64,000 nucleotides of DNA, taken from Prochlorococcus sp. AG-412-J13 (GTDB taxonomy: Bacteria; Cyanobacteriota; Cyanobacteriia; PCC-6307; Cyanobiaceae). The stretch covers positions 22,479 to 86,478 of the forward strand of contig QCLE01000006.1 in the NCBI GenBank assembly GCA_003214815.1, given 5' to 3'. Numbering within the stretch: the stretch's first letter is position 1; each line of letters opens with the position of its first letter. Of this stretch, positions 29,613-39,605 are shown one piece after another. Both the position numbers and the translations under genes were made by a program. The notes under the pieces are model-generated. The model saw nothing but the letters and a program-made list of their open reading frames with translations. It did no database searches and was not told the origin of the DNA.

Positions 29613-29948
29613 ATGTTTAATCCAGAATTTCTTGCTACTGAAAATAACGATCCAAACGATGAAAATGATTTAATCCAATATTTACAAAAACAATCTCCAG
29701 AAGTTTTGCAAAGAGTAGCAAAATCAGCTAGTGAAGATATTCAAGAAATTATTAGACATAATGTTCAAGGTCTTCTTGGAATGCTTCCTTCAGATCAATT
29801 TGATGTAAAAATAACATCTTCAAAAGACAACATTGCTAATTTATTATCTTCTGCAATGATGACAGGATATTTCTTAAGACAAATGGAGCAAAGAAAAGAG
29901 CTGGAACACACTCTTAAAAATGATGAAAACATGTCTATTGAAGAATAA
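29613..29948 (+). CDS. DUF760 family protein
   Basis: A 111-residue soluble protein, with the family stretch LIQYLQKQSPEVLQRVAKSAS then IRHNVQGLLGMLPSDQFDV and NLLSSAMMTGYFLRQMEQR. DUF760 proteins occur in cyanobacteria and plastids, where plant relatives influence chloroplast protein turnover; no biochemical activity is established for the cyanobacterial ones. It starts at ATG with AGCTG-like bases rather than a strong ribosome site. It is probably cotranscribed with lepB. Confidence 0.85.
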   Translation: MFNPEFLATENNDPNDENDLIQYLQKQSPEVLQRVAKSASEDIQEIIRHNVQGLLGMLPSDQFDVKITSSKDNIANLLSSAMMTGYFLRQMEQRKELEHTLKNDENMSIEE

Positions 29949-29954
29949 TAGTTT

Positions 29955-31127
29955 TTAAAGATTTACTTCTTCAGGAATTATTCCTAGTTCAAACAATTTT
30001 TCATATAAACCCATCAAAAATTTATTATCCTTCGGTAGTTTATCCCACTTTTGGGAATTAATTTCATTAATTAATTGTTGACAATCTTCTGTTGTAAATT
30101 TTATAGGTGCCGTAAAATGGGCTGGAATTAAATATTCCATCTCTTCAAAAGACTTGATATTTTCTAACCATTTAAGTAACACTTCTTTTGAACGAGGAAA
30201 AATTAATTTTTGTAAAACAGGTGCAATTTGAATCTTAGGAGTATCTTTACCCATTATTTCAACAAGAGAGGATTCCCAATCTTCCTCCCATAAAAAGGGA
30301 TAAATACCGAAATGAGATCTCCAATTTCTAAGATCTTTTTTGAATGAATACTTAAATATATCTTTTAAAGGTGGAATATTTAATTTACCTGGTTTCAAAA
30401 AAGATGAAAATAAGACTAACCTTTTCCATCCTTTTTTTCTTTGTTCAATTGAGTCAATCAAAGGTTCATCTCCTCTCTCTCTAGAATGAAAAAGAAGTGG
30501 AGTTGGATCAAAATTAAATATCTCAGGTGGGGTGGAGTCTATTCCAACTATTGCGTCTGTTACATGAAGAGTTTTTGTAGAATAATGGAAACAGCTTATC
30601 TCCTGATATCTTCCAAGTCCTAAATTCAGTGGACCTAATGAAGACCATTTAAAGGAGTTTGTATATGGAGTACCTTCCTCAAAAAGTATTCTGGATCTTT
30701 TTGATGGAATTCCTAAAAAATCTAGTGGTAGATTTACGGGGAAACTCCACTGTCCAGGACAAATCCAAATTTCTGCATCTTTAAAAATTCTTGAAAGAGC
30801 TGGCAGTCCGATTTTATGTTCAAGTCCAGAGGCACTCGGTAGAATTATTGTTTTAACTTTGCCGTGAATCGCAATTAATTTTTCTAACTCATTTATTAAT
30901 TCTTTTGTTGGAGGCAGTGGATTTATTAGCATCAATCCATTATCAACCTTTATTACGGTCATTCTTATTGGAACCGCAACATAATAAAGTCCCTGTATTT
31001 GTTCCAAGGACCATATTTGATCAGGAATTAATTCTCTTAAAATTGTTTTCTTTTTACCATAAGGATATAAGGGAAATAATGGCCACCAATACCACTTTTT
31101 GTGTAAAGTTTCTTCCGCCACTATCAT
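29955..31127 (-). CDS. DUF4336 metallo-beta-lactamase-like protein, coupled to the Mn transporter
   Basis: A 390-residue protein of the DUF4336 family, a beta-lactamase-fold relative in cyanobacteria and plants. Visible blocks: the N-terminal aromatic WYWWPLFPLYPYGKK, MTVIKVDNGLMLINPLPPT, HGKVKTIILPSASGLEHKIG, and TLHVTDAIVGIDSTPPEI. The usual HxHxDH zinc motif of active enzymes is not obvious, so catalysis is doubtful. Its ATG overlaps the mntB stop (ATGA at 31124-31127), which ties it to the manganese transporter operon. Confidence 0.8.
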   Translation of the reverse strand: MIVAEETLHKKWYWWPLFPLYPYGKKKTILRELIPDQIWSLEQIQGLYYVAVPIRMTVIKVDNGLMLINPLPPTKELINELEKLIAIHGKVKTIILPSASGLEHKIGLPALSRIFKDAEIWICPGQWSFPVNLPLDFLGIPSKRSRILFEEGTPYTNSFKWSSLGPLNLGLGRYQEISCFHYSTKTLHVTDAIVGIDSTPPEIFNFDPTPLLFHSRERGDEPLIDSIEQRKKGWKRLVLFSSFLKPGKLNIPPLKDIFKYSFKKDLRNWRSHFGIYPFLWEEDWESSLVEIMGKDTPKIQIAPVLQKLIFPRSKEVLLKWLENIKSFEEMEYLIPAHFTAPIKFTTEDCQQLINEINSQKWDKLPKDNKFLMGLYEKLFELGIIPEEVNL

Positions 31128-31996
31128 TTATACCCAGCAAATAATTTTTTAAACTTGAATATTCCATATCTAGGAGCGAATAAGAAAGCAAATAAAAATA
31201 TAAAAGTTTGGGCTAAGACTATAGAACCTCCGGTTTCAAGATCAAACCAAAAACTACAATAGATACCTATTACACTTGAGATAATGGCACTTAATACTGA
31301 AATAATGGTCATATTATCAAATTGATCAGTAAGTAAGTATGCAGTGGCCCCTGGAGTTATCAACATTGCAACTACCAATATTATTCCAACCGTTTGCAAA
31401 CCAACAACGGCAGCTAAAGATAAGCATGTAAGAAGCAAATAATGTAGGAAATGGACATTAATTCCCACAGTTTTTGCATGTCTAGGATCAAAACAGTAAA
31501 GCATTAAATCTTTCCTAAAAACTGATAAAAGTATTACTACCAACAAAGAAATCAAGACCGTTTGTTTCACATCAGATAGTGATATACCTAATGGACTTCC
31601 AAAAAGAATAGAGTGGAGATCAATATTACTTTTGATCTTAGAAACTAAAACTATTCCAAGAGCAAAAAAGCCTGTAAAGACTAACCCAATAACAGTATCT
31701 TCCTTAACTCTCGATTTTTGTTTTACAAATCCTATAAGCGCTACAGAACCTACTCCAAATATAAATGCACCTAATGAGAATGGGAGTCCCAAAGCATAAG
31801 CCACAACAACTCCAGGCATTACTGAATGTGATACCGCATCACCCATTAAAGCCCAACCTTTGAGAGTTAAATAACTAGATAAAAAACCACAAACAGCAGC
31901 AACTAAAGAGCTCATAAATAGAGCTTTTCTCATAAAATCATGAGTTAAAGGCTCTGTTACGAATGTATTTATACTAGAGAATAAACAGAACTCCAT
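31124..31996 (-). CDS. mntB: Manganese ABC transporter, permease
   Basis: A 290-residue ABC-3 family permease with about eight membrane helices. MGDAVSHSVMPGVVVAYALG is the family EAA-like loop region and TVGINVHFLHYLLL and GIILVVAMLITPGATAYLLTD are further signatures. It lies 12 bases after the ATPase gene and four bases overlap the DUF4336 start. Metal specificity comes from the binding protein MntC encoded upstream. Confidence 0.9.
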   Translation of the reverse strand: MEFCLFSSINTFVTEPLTHDFMRKALFMSSLVAAVCGFLSSYLTLKGWALMGDAVSHSVMPGVVVAYALGLPFSLGAFIFGVGSVALIGFVKQKSRVKEDTVIGLVFTGFFALGIVLVSKIKSNIDLHSILFGSPLGISLSDVKQTVLISLLVVILLSVFRKDLMLYCFDPRHAKTVGINVHFLHYLLLTCLSLAAVVGLQTVGIILVVAMLITPGATAYLLTDQFDNMTIISVLSAIISSVIGIYCSFWFDLETGGSIVLAQTFIFLFAFLFAPRYGIFKFKKLFAGYK

Positions 31997-32008
31997 AAAT
32001 AAATTTCT

Positions 32009-32773
32009 TTATGACTCAGGCCCAAACAAAACGTCAGGAGAGATTCCACCAAAAGTACTTGTTATATTTTCAGTTGTAAATACTTCAGAGGTCTCCCCGT
32101 AGGCAACAACTGTTTTGTTTATTAAAAGTACCAAATCACAAAATTCGCGAACATGAATCATATCATGAGTAGATAATAAAATTGTTTTACCCTCATTTTT
32201 AAACTGAATAAATAATTCCGAAATTAGTTTCTCAGTTCTTATATCAACTCCCGTAAAGGGTTCATCAAGCAATAATATTGAGGCTCTTTGTGCAATTGCT
32301 CTGGCTAAAAAAGTTCTTTTCCTTTGACCTCCAGACAAATTCCCAATTGGTGTAGATAAATAATTGGTCAGGTCAACCCTCTCAATAGCATCTTTAACAG
32401 CCTGAACATCAGATTCTCTTGGACACCTGAGAATATTCATCGACCCATATCTTCCCATCATTACAACATCCCAAACATTTACAGGGAATTGACTATCAAT
32501 ACCTTCACTTTGAGGAACATAAGCGATTGTCTGATCTTTCTGAGCAGACCTTAAAGACTCCCCGTTTATTCTTATTTTCCCCTTAGAAATATTAACAAAG
32601 CCAGTCAATGCATTAAAAAAGGTTGTTTTCCCTGCACCATTCATACCTACCAATCCACAAATTTGACCAGGTTTTAATCTTAAATTGGCATCATATAATG
32701 CAACTTTGCCGTTGTAGTCTACGCATATATTTTCTGCATCAATCCTATAGTTTTGATAATTAGGTTTTTCCAT
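32009..32773 (-). CDS. mntA: Manganese ABC transporter, ATP-binding protein
   Basis: A 254-residue ABC ATPase. The Walker A motif is GMNGAGKTTF, the Q-loop is in YVPQSEGIDSQF, the signature is LSGGQRKRTFLARAI, Walker B is ILLLDEPFTGVD and the switch histidine is in LLSTHDMIHV. The SEGID..F after the Q-loop is typical of Mn/Zn importers. It starts at ATG, three bases after mntC ends, and is followed by mntB. Confidence 0.92.
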   Translation of the reverse strand: MEKPNYQNYRIDAENICVDYNGKVALYDANLRLKPGQICGLVGMNGAGKTTFFNALTGFVNISKGKIRINGESLRSAQKDQTIAYVPQSEGIDSQFPVNVWDVVMMGRYGSMNILRCPRESDVQAVKDAIERVDLTNYLSTPIGNLSGGQRKRTFLARAIAQRASILLLDEPFTGVDIRTEKLISELFIQFKNEGKTILLSTHDMIHVREFCDLVLLINKTVVAYGETSEVFTTENITSTFGGISPDVLFGPES

Positions 32774-32776
32774 ATT

Positions 32777-33685
32777 TTATTCAAGACCTTTTTTAATAAT
32801 TTCCAAATTATGTTTCAGCATTTCTAAGTAAGAATTAGCCGGGCCATTATCACCTGATAACGAATCAACATAAAGATTTCCTCCAAATTTAGTTCCAGTT
32901 TCATTTACAACTACCATTTGGGATTCATTACTTACAGTACTTTCACAAAATACAGCTGGGACATTTTTTTTCTTAACTAAGGATATTGTTCTTGCCATCC
33001 TTTTGGGGGTAATTTGACTCTCTGCATTAACGGGCCATAAGTAAACTTCATTTAATCCATAATCATTAGCGAGATAAGAAAATGCTCCTTCACAACTTAC
33101 TAGATACCTTTTATCTTTTTCTAAGTTTTTAATAAAAAGTGAAAAATCTTGATCAATTTTAGAGAGTTTATTTTTATAAGTTTCTCCATTTTTTGAGAAT
33201 AATTCTCTTTTGGAGGGCCTCAATTCTGATAAAGATTCCACGATAATATCTACATAACGAATTCCTCTTTTTGGGGAAATCCAGGCATGAGGATTTGGTT
33301 TCCCTTTGTAAGAATCTTCACTTATAAATATGGGTTCCAGATTATCTGCAATAGTTATTCTTTGAACTTTCAAATTAGAAACAAATTTTTCTGACCATAT
33401 TTCAAATCCAAATCCATTATCCACAAAAACAAATGCTTCAGATGCATTTATTAGATCGCTTGGAGTTGGTTTATAACCATGAACTTCTATTCCTGGTTTA
33501 GTTATTGACCTAACCACGAAGTCATCATTTTTAGCAATATTTTGTATTATATCTGCCAAAACGGTAAAGCTTGTTAAAACCAATTCTTTTTTAGGTTCAT
33601 TTTCAGTTGAGATTCTCTTACATGCAGTAGTTGAAAAAAGACATATCAAATAAAAAAGAATTAAAAGTAAAAACTTTTTATGCAT
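32777..33685 (-). CDS. mntC: Manganese ABC transporter, substrate-binding lipoprotein
   Basis: A 302-residue cluster A-I binding protein. The N-terminal lipoprotein signal ends STTAC with lipidated Cys22. Candidate metal ligands are His69 (EVHGYKPTPSD), His133 (NPHAWISP), Glu199 (SCEGAFSYLANDYG) and Asp279 (SLSGDNGP). A glutamate, not histidine, in the third position and the CEGAFSYLAxDYG block match MntC-type manganese proteins rather than zinc ZnuA. It starts at ATG and leads the operon mntC-mntA-mntB-DUF4336. Confidence 0.9.
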   Translation of the reverse strand: MHKKFLLLILFYLICLFSTTACKRISTENEPKKELVLTSFTVLADIIQNIAKNDDFVVRSITKPGIEVHGYKPTPSDLINASEAFVFVDNGFGFEIWSEKFVSNLKVQRITIADNLEPIFISEDSYKGKPNPHAWISPKRGIRYVDIIVESLSELRPSKRELFSKNGETYKNKLSKIDQDFSLFIKNLEKDKRYLVSCEGAFSYLANDYGLNEVYLWPVNAESQITPKRMARTISLVKKKNVPAVFCESTVSNESQMVVVNETGTKFGGNLYVDSLSGDNGPANSYLEMLKHNLEIIKKGLE

Positions 33686-33704
33686 TTTTTAATACTTCCA
33701 GAGA

Positions 33705-35039
33705 TTATGAACTATATCTAAGTCGAATTAAAGGATTTTTTAAATCAGATATCAAAGATTGCCAATTTATTTTCTCTTTTTCGAAAGCTTTTTCAACAAT
33801 TTTTTCAGAATTTTCTTTAATAAATTCCAAGTCCGGCTCAGATACCCCTTTTGTTATAGCCATAAAATCTGCCAGAGAACTAGATACGACTCTTGTTAAA
33901 TATGCTGCACTTATTGCTTGATAAGTTCCTGAAAACAACCAATTTGGGCCATGCAATTTTGTTAATCCAATTAAAGTTTGGCCACTCCATTCAATTACTC
34001 CCTGAGCTATTGCAGTCTTTATTATTTGTTTTGATACTTTATCCAAAATTTCTGGAGACCAATTACAGCCCCATATTGATTTTATCTCTTTAATCATTAG
34101 AGAATTTAAAACTGTCATAGACAACACATCTATTGAAGGAAGTGGTGACAAGAAAACAGTAGTCGCAACAAGAATTTGATTCTTCCTCTGTAAAACTTTC
34201 AATTGTGTTCTTCTTATACCCTCAATCTCAGACTGCCATTTAGTATGCAATTGCTTCAAAAGCCTTTTCTTGGTATTCTCAATATTTTTACTTGAACTTA
34301 GAAAAAACTTCCTTAAAGAAAAAGGTATATGAGTTAATTGATTTTTAATTGTATCAACTCTAATTATTCTATTTATAAATTCGCCTGAAATTTGATCCTT
34401 CAATTCATCTATTTCATTTTGAGATTTAAATCCATTTGAAGACTGGGCTACTAACCAAATAGGCATATCCTTAGGAAGCTTTTCTAACCATAAAAAATCA
34501 TTAGCAGATAAAGGGAAACTTAGAAAAAATAAAATAGCATCAGTACTTAATACGTTATCAGGAACAATCTCCGAAGAATTATATTTTGGCATTTTTTCAA
34601 TAAAATAAAAATCAAACTTATCTTCTTTGAAGAAATCTCTAAATAAAGATTGAGTTGAGTCGTAATCTTTCTTCCCAATAAAACAAATTTTCTCTTTTGC
34701 AAATCTATTAATTATCGAGTCAAGAGATAGTTGTCTTTGAAGATTTTGTTTTTCTAAATTATTTTTATCCTCAATTTCCTCATAGAATTTTAAATCTTCA
34801 TTACAAAGATTTACCCAGCCATCTAAGTCCCTTGGCTCATTAAATTTTGGTTGGTCATTCTTAAGGAAAAAATATCCTCCAAAACATAAAATAAAAAATC
34901 CTACTGAACCACCCGTTAAATGTATTAAATCACTTGCAAACCATTCTCCAAAGCCTAGTAAAAGTATGATTATAAGGATATTTTTCTTAGGAAACCTTAT
35001 TAGATCCTTTAAAAGGCTGTCTTTACTAATATCAAACAC
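33705..35039 (-). CDS. DUF697 membrane protein with degenerate GTPase-like domain
   Basis: A 444-residue protein. Two hydrophobic stretches near the N-terminus (residues about 19-32 and 44-58) look like membrane helices. Residues about 117-250 look like a GTPase-like core (CFIGKKDYDSTQSL, then DAILFFLSFPLS and MPIWLVAQSSNG), but the P-loop Gly-x4-Gly-Lys-Ser/Thr is not intact. The C-terminal part has the DUF697 hydrophobic pair (ILVATTVFLSPLPSIDVLSMTVLNSLMIKEI and AQGVIEWSGQTLIGLTKLHG). The start is GTG at 35039. It precedes mntC with a 19-base gap. Function unknown. Confidence 0.7.
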   Translation of the reverse strand: MFDISKDSLLKDLIRFPKKNILIIILLLGFGEWFASDLIHLTGGSVGFFILCFGGYFFLKNDQPKFNEPRDLDGWVNLCNEDLKFYEEIEDKNNLEKQNLQRQLSLDSIINRFAKEKICFIGKKDYDSTQSLFRDFFKEDKFDFYFIEKMPKYNSSEIVPDNVLSTDAILFFLSFPLSANDFLWLEKLPKDMPIWLVAQSSNGFKSQNEIDELKDQISGEFINRIIRVDTIKNQLTHIPFSLRKFFLSSSKNIENTKKRLLKQLHTKWQSEIEGIRRTQLKVLQRKNQILVATTVFLSPLPSIDVLSMTVLNSLMIKEIKSIWGCNWSPEILDKVSKQIIKTAIAQGVIEWSGQTLIGLTKLHGPNWLFSGTYQAISAAYLTRVVSSSLADFMAITKGVSEPDLEFIKENSEKIVEKAFEKEKINWQSLISDLKNPLIRLRYSS

Positions 35040-35204
35040 GATGCTTTTTTACTCTTATTTTATTTTAATGCAAGTTGTGAATGAGAAAAGCAAAATTACA
35101 TAACTCGTTAATTAATAGATAAAAATTTACGGCTTTCAGAAAGACTTATTGCATAACTAGATGCTAAGTTAATAAACTATTTAAATATATTAATAAACAT
35201 CAAG

Positions 35205-35627
35205 ATGTCTAATTCAAATTTTGGCAATAATCCTGGACAAGAAAATTACAGAGGACGTTCCAATAATGAAAGATCTAATTTCAGAGATAGATCTGGAGGT
35301 AGAAGAGATGGAGGCGGATTCAGAATAAGATTAAGTGATAACGAAATGAAAGCCGTTAAATCAATACAAGAAGCCTTTCAACTAAGATCTACTGTTGCAG
35401 TTTTGGGTTTCTCTGTTAGAACACTTAGCGAAATGATAAAAGATGAAAAACTAATTAAATCAATCACAGAATATGCAAAAAATAACAAAAACTCTTCTCC
35501 GAATAGACAATCACAAAAACCTTATGAAGAAAAGACAAAAACAACTCCTAACCCATTTGCAAGACCTGTTAAAAGTTCATCAAATGAAGAAATCCAATCT
35601 AGCGAATTAGAAAAGGATGACAAATAA
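35205..35627 (+). CDS. Arg/Gly-rich low-complexity protein, overlaps trpS
   Basis: A 140-residue protein. The first 40 residues are Asn/Arg/Gly rich (YRGRSNNERSNFRDRSGGRR then DGGGFRIRL), an RGG-like basic disordered tail. A short ordered block follows at residues 43-92 (LSDNEMKAVKSIQEAFQLRS then VAVLGFSVRTLSEMIKD), with a Ser/Asn/Lys-rich disordered C-terminus. No named domain is recognised. RGG stretches often bind RNA, but this is an inference. It starts at ATG and overlaps the trpS start by 11 bases. Confidence 0.72.
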   Translation: MSNSNFGNNPGQENYRGRSNNERSNFRDRSGGRRDGGGFRIRLSDNEMKAVKSIQEAFQLRSTVAVLGFSVRTLSEMIKDEKLIKSITEYAKNNKNSSPNRQSQKPYEEKTKTTPNPFARPVKSSSNEEIQSSELEKDDK

Positions 35628-36633
35628 AAAAAGGATTCTTTCGGGAGTTCAACCAACTGGTGATTTACATATAGGAAATTGGCTTGGAGCAATCAATAAT
35701 TGGGTTACTCTTCAAGAGGAATATGAAACATTTCTATGTGTAGTTGATTTGCACGCAATAACCGCCTCATATAATCCCAAAGAATTATCTAAAAATACTA
35801 TCTCTACTGCAGCTTTGTACGTTGCTTGTGGGATAGATCCCAAAATATGCTCAATTTTCGTTCAAAGTCATATTTCTGCGCATTCAGAACTTTGTTGGAT
35901 ATTAAATTGCATGACCCCAATAAATTGGATGGAAAGAATGATTCAATTCAAAGAAAAGTCCATACAACAGGGGAATAATGTATCTATTGGATTATTTGAT
36001 TATCCCATCCTGATGGCTGCAGACATCCTTCTATACGACGCTGACTTCGTACCAGTAGGAGAGGATCAAAAACAACATCTTGAACTCGCAAGAGATATTG
36101 CTCAACAAAGAATTAATGCCAAATTTAGTAGGGATAAAAATATTTTGAAAATCCCTCAACCAATAATTATGAAGAATGGATCAAAAATAATGAGTTTAAT
36201 TGATGGTTCAAAAAAGATGAGTAAAAGTGATCCCAACGAAGGCAGTAGGATCAATTTGTTAGATACTCCTGAAATAATCACAAAGAAAATAAAAAGAGCA
36301 AAAAGTGATAGTTATATTGGAATAGAATTTAATAACCCTGAGAGAGCAGAATCTAAAAATCTTCTTATGATTTATTCAATATTATCTGGCAAAGAAATTT
36401 CTCAATGTGAAAATGAATTCTCCGAGACAGGATGGGGGGCATTTAAAAAATTAATTACGGAACAACTTATAGAATCTTTAGAACCTATTCAGGAAAAATA
36501 TAAACTCTTAATTAATGATCCCTATCAGTTAAATAAAATCCTTGATGAAGGTAAGGAAAAAGCTGAAAATTTAGCAAATAAAACTCTAAAAAGAGTTAAA
36601 TCTAAACTTGGATTCTTTGAAATGGAGAAATAA
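35617..36633 (+). CDS. trpS: Tryptophan--tRNA ligase
   Basis: A 338-residue class I synthetase. The HIGH-like motif is GDLHIGNWLG (HIGN at 18-21) and KMSKS is at residues 200-204. The intervening PVGEDQKQHLELARDIA segment is the usual family block that contacts the substrate. The length is normal. Its ATG overlaps the end of the preceding gene. It begins a plus-strand run through thrS, glk, thrB and ndhD. Confidence 0.97.
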   Translation: MTNKKRILSGVQPTGDLHIGNWLGAINNWVTLQEEYETFLCVVDLHAITASYNPKELSKNTISTAALYVACGIDPKICSIFVQSHISAHSELCWILNCMTPINWMERMIQFKEKSIQQGNNVSIGLFDYPILMAADILLYDADFVPVGEDQKQHLELARDIAQQRINAKFSRDKNILKIPQPIIMKNGSKIMSLIDGSKKMSKSDPNEGSRINLLDTPEIITKKIKRAKSDSYIGIEFNNPERAESKNLLMIYSILSGKEISQCENEFSETGWGAFKKLITEQLIESLEPIQEKYKLLINDPYQLNKILDEGKEKAENLANKTLKRVKSKLGFFEMEK

Positions 36634-36636
36634 ATT

Positions 36637-38553
36637 ATGCCAGTAATTACATTACCTGATGGTTCAAAAAAGGTTTTCGAAAATTCTGTAACGACTCTAG
36701 AAATTGCTCAGAGTATTGGTGAAGGATTAGCCAAGGCAACTATTGCTGGGAAAGTAAACGATGTTTTACTTGATGCAACTCTTCCAATAAAAAATGATGC
36801 CAAAGTTGTAATAATTACTTCTAAAGACAAAGAGGGTATTGAGATAATTAGACATTCTTTTGCTCATCTTATTGGTCATGCAGTTAAACAAATTTACCCA
36901 AATATTAAAATGGCCATAGGTCCTGTAATTGAAGATGGATTTTACTACGATATATTTTCAGAATATAGATTTACTCCGGATGACTTAAACAAAATTGAAG
37001 AGCGAATTAATAAATTAATAAAAACAAATTATGACGTTGAAATTTTACAAGTTCCCAAGGAAGAAGCAATTAAAACTTTTAAAGAAAGAGATGAGACTTT
37101 TAAATTAAGAATAATTGAAGAAATTCATGAAGAGGGTCTCATTAATTTATATAAGCATGAAGAATATATAGATATGTGTAGAGGGCCTCACGTACCTAAC
37201 ACAAGACATTTGAGACACTTTAAGTTACTTAAATTATCAGGTTCATACTGGAGAGGTAATAGTGAAAATGAATCATTACAGAGAATATATGGAACTGCAT
37301 GGGCTAAAGAAAAAGAACTCAATGACTATTTAACAAGAATTGAAGAGGCGGAAAAAAGGGATCATAGAAAACTTGGAAGAAAACATTCCCTTTTTTATAT
37401 ATCAGAAGAATCTCCTGGAATGATTTTTTGGCAGCCTAATGGATGGACAATCTACCAAGTACTTATGAAATATATAAGAAAAATACTTAAGAAAAATAAC
37501 TATCAAGAGATAAGAACTCCTCAAGCAGTCGACAGATCTCTTTGGGAAAAATCAGGCCATTGGGAAAAGTTTAGAGATGATATGTTCACAACCTCCTCAG
37601 AAAATAGAACTTATGCAATAAAACCTATGAACTGTCCATGCCATGTTCAAGTGTTTAATCAAGGTTTAAAAAGTTACAAAGATTTGCCTATTCGTCTTGC
37701 TGAATTTGGTTCTTGTCACAGAAATGAACCCTCGGGAGCATTACACGGCCTAATGCGAGTTAGAAATTTCACTCAAGATGATGCACACATCTTCTGCACA
37801 GAAAAGCAAATTCAAGAAGAGGTATCTACCTTTATTGAGCTCGTTTTTGAGGTTTATAAAACTTTTGGTTTTGATGAAATTATTATCAAATTATCTACTC
37901 GTCCTGAAAAAAGGGTAGGCAGCGATGACATTTGGGATAAATCCGAAGAGGCTCTTACCAAAGCATTAAACGATAAAAATTTAAAATGGGAACTACAACC
38001 TGGAGAAGGGGCTTTTTATGGACCCAAAATAGAATTCTCGTTAAAAGATTGTCTTAATAGAGTCTGGCAATGCGGAACCATTCAAGTTGACTTCTCAATG
38101 CCTATTAGATTGGATGCAACTTATGTAGATATTGATAATGAAAAAAGAAATCCAGTTATGCTACACAGAGCAATTTTAGGATCCTTTGAAAGATTTATCG
38201 GAATCTTAATTGAACAATATGAGGCAAAATTCCCAATTTGGCTTGCTCCTTATCAAATAATCTTATTAAGTATTACTGATAGAAATATAGAAAAATGTCA
38301 AGAATTTAATCAATTTTTGAATATCAAAGGCTACCGATCAAAAGTTGATATTAGGAATGAAAAAATAGGATATAAGATAAGGGAAGCTACAATAGGGAGA
38401 ATCCCATTGATTGCAGTAATTGGAGATAAAGAAGAGGAAATTAATTCAGTCGCTTTAAGAGCTTTGGATGGAACAAATTTAGGAATTTTCGACCTGCCTA
38501 ATCTATACAAATTAATGGATGAATTGATAGAAAAAAAAGGGAGAACGGAATAA
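36637..38553 (+). CDS. thrS: Threonine--tRNA ligase
   Basis: A 638-residue class II synthetase with all four domains. The TGS domain lies at residues 1-60, the editing domain carries [17 protein letters not shown], and the catalytic core has [10 protein letters not shown], zinc residues in [34 protein letters not shown] and the ATP motif near GRHSLFY-type sequence. The C-terminal anticodon-binding domain ends the protein. The start is ATG three bases after trpS. Confidence 0.97.
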   Translation: MPVITLPDGSKKVFENSVTTLEIAQSIGEGLAKATIAGKVNDVLLDATLPIKNDAKVVIITSKDKEGIEIIRHSFAHLIGHAVKQIYPNIKMAIGPVIEDGFYYDIFSEYRFTPDDLNKIEERINKLIKTNYDVEILQVPKEEAIKTFKERDETFKLRIIEEIHEEGLINLYKHEEYIDMCRGPHVPNTRHLRHFKLLKLSGSYWRGNSENESLQRIYGTAWAKEKELNDYLTRIEEAEKRDHRKLGRKHSLFYISEESPGMIFWQPNGWTIYQVLMKYIRKILKKNNYQEIRTPQAVDRSLWEKSGHWEKFRDDMFTTSSENRTYAIKPMNCPCHVQVFNQGLKSYKDLPIRLAEFGSCHRNEPSGALHGLMRVRNFTQDDAHIFCTEKQIQEEVSTFIELVFEVYKTFGFDEIIIKLSTRPEKRVGSDDIWDKSEEALTKALNDKNLKWELQPGEGAFYGPKIEFSLKDCLNRVWQCGTIQVDFSMPIRLDATYVDIDNEKRNPVMLHRAILGSFERFIGILIEQYEAKFPIWLAPYQIILLSITDRNIEKCQEFNQFLNIKGYRSKVDIRNEKIGYKIREATIGRIPLIAVIGDKEEEINSVALRALDGTNLGIFDLPNLYKLMDELIEKKGRTE

Positions 38554-38563
38554 TTTCAAATAT

Positions 38564-39598
38564 ATGAATTTTCTGGCATGTGATTTAGGAGGTACAAAGG
38601 TTCTATTGGGAATATTCAAAAAAGATTTTAAGGATGATTCGCCTAAGTTAATATTTAAAAAGAAATATTTATCTTCAGAATGGGATTCTTTTGAACTAAT
38701 TCTAGAAGATTTCCTAAAAAATGAATGCAAAAATATTACTCATCCTTATTCTGCATGTTTCGCTGTAGCTGGTCCTATATCCAACGACAACGCAAAAATT
38801 GTTAACTTATCATGGAATATCTCTGGAAATGCATTAAAAAACAAATTCAATCTCAAAAGCTGCGAGCTAATAAATGATTTTGCAGTACAAATTTATGGAA
38901 TACCATTCTTAAAAAAAAATCAATATTCTACTATCCAAAAAGGATCCCATTCAGAAGGTGCGAATAATGATTTGCATGCCATTGTTGGAGCGGGGACTGG
39001 TTTGGGAATTGCAAAAGGAATAATATCAGGGGAAAAGGTAAAAGTTTTAGCTAGTGAAGGTGGTCATGTGGAGTACTCGCCAAAGTCAAAATTAGAATGG
39101 GAATTAAAAATTTGGCTTAAGAATTACCTAAAAGTTGAGAGGATATCTTGTGAAAGAATTATTAGTGGCACTGGTTTATCGAGAATTGCCGAATGGAGAC
39201 TAAGCAAACCTGATGTACAAAACCATCCTCTAAAAAAATATTTAAAAGAAATTAAAACTTTTGATGCTGCGAGAAAAGAACTACCTGAAAAAATTTGTAA
39301 TCTTTCTAAAGAAGGGGATCCTCTAATGATTGAAGTTGAGAGAATTTGGTTAGGCGCTTATGCCTCTTTATTGGGAGATATTGCTCTTCAAGAATTGTGC
39401 TTTGGCGGGTTATGGATTTCTGGAGGAACAGCATCAAAACATTTCAAAAACTTTAAATCAGAATTATTTATGAAACAATTTTTCGACAAGGGAAGATTAA
39501 AAGATATTCTTAAAATAATACCTATTAAAGCAATTTTAGATGAAGAGTTTGGACTTTTTAGTGCAGCCTGCAGAGCAAAAATGCTTTTAAAAACTTAA
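38564..39598 (+). CDS. glk: Glucokinase
   Basis: A 344-residue ROK-independent (Glk-type) sugar kinase that phosphorylates glucose. The phosphate 1 motif is LACDLGGTKVLLGIF, the sugar-binding segment is AVAGPISNDNAKIVNLSW, the catalytic Asp is in LINDFAVQIYG, and the adenosine motif appears in GAGTGLGIAKGI and SEGGHVEYSP. It starts at ATG, 10 bases after thrS. It can feed glucose released from glycogen into glycolysis. Confidence 0.94.
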   Translation: MNFLACDLGGTKVLLGIFKKDFKDDSPKLIFKKKYLSSEWDSFELILEDFLKNECKNITHPYSACFAVAGPISNDNAKIVNLSWNISGNALKNKFNLKSCELINDFAVQIYGIPFLKKNQYSTIQKGSHSEGANNDLHAIVGAGTGLGIAKGIISGEKVKVLASEGGHVEYSPKSKLEWELKIWLKNYLKVERISCERIISGTGLSRIAEWRLSKPDVQNHPLKKYLKEIKTFDAARKELPEKICNLSKEGDPLMIEVERIWLGAYASLLGDIALQELCFGGLWISGGTASKHFKNFKSELFMKQFFDKGRLKDILKIIPIKAILDEEFGLFSAACRAKMLLKT

Positions 39599-39605
39599 TA
39601 AAAAA

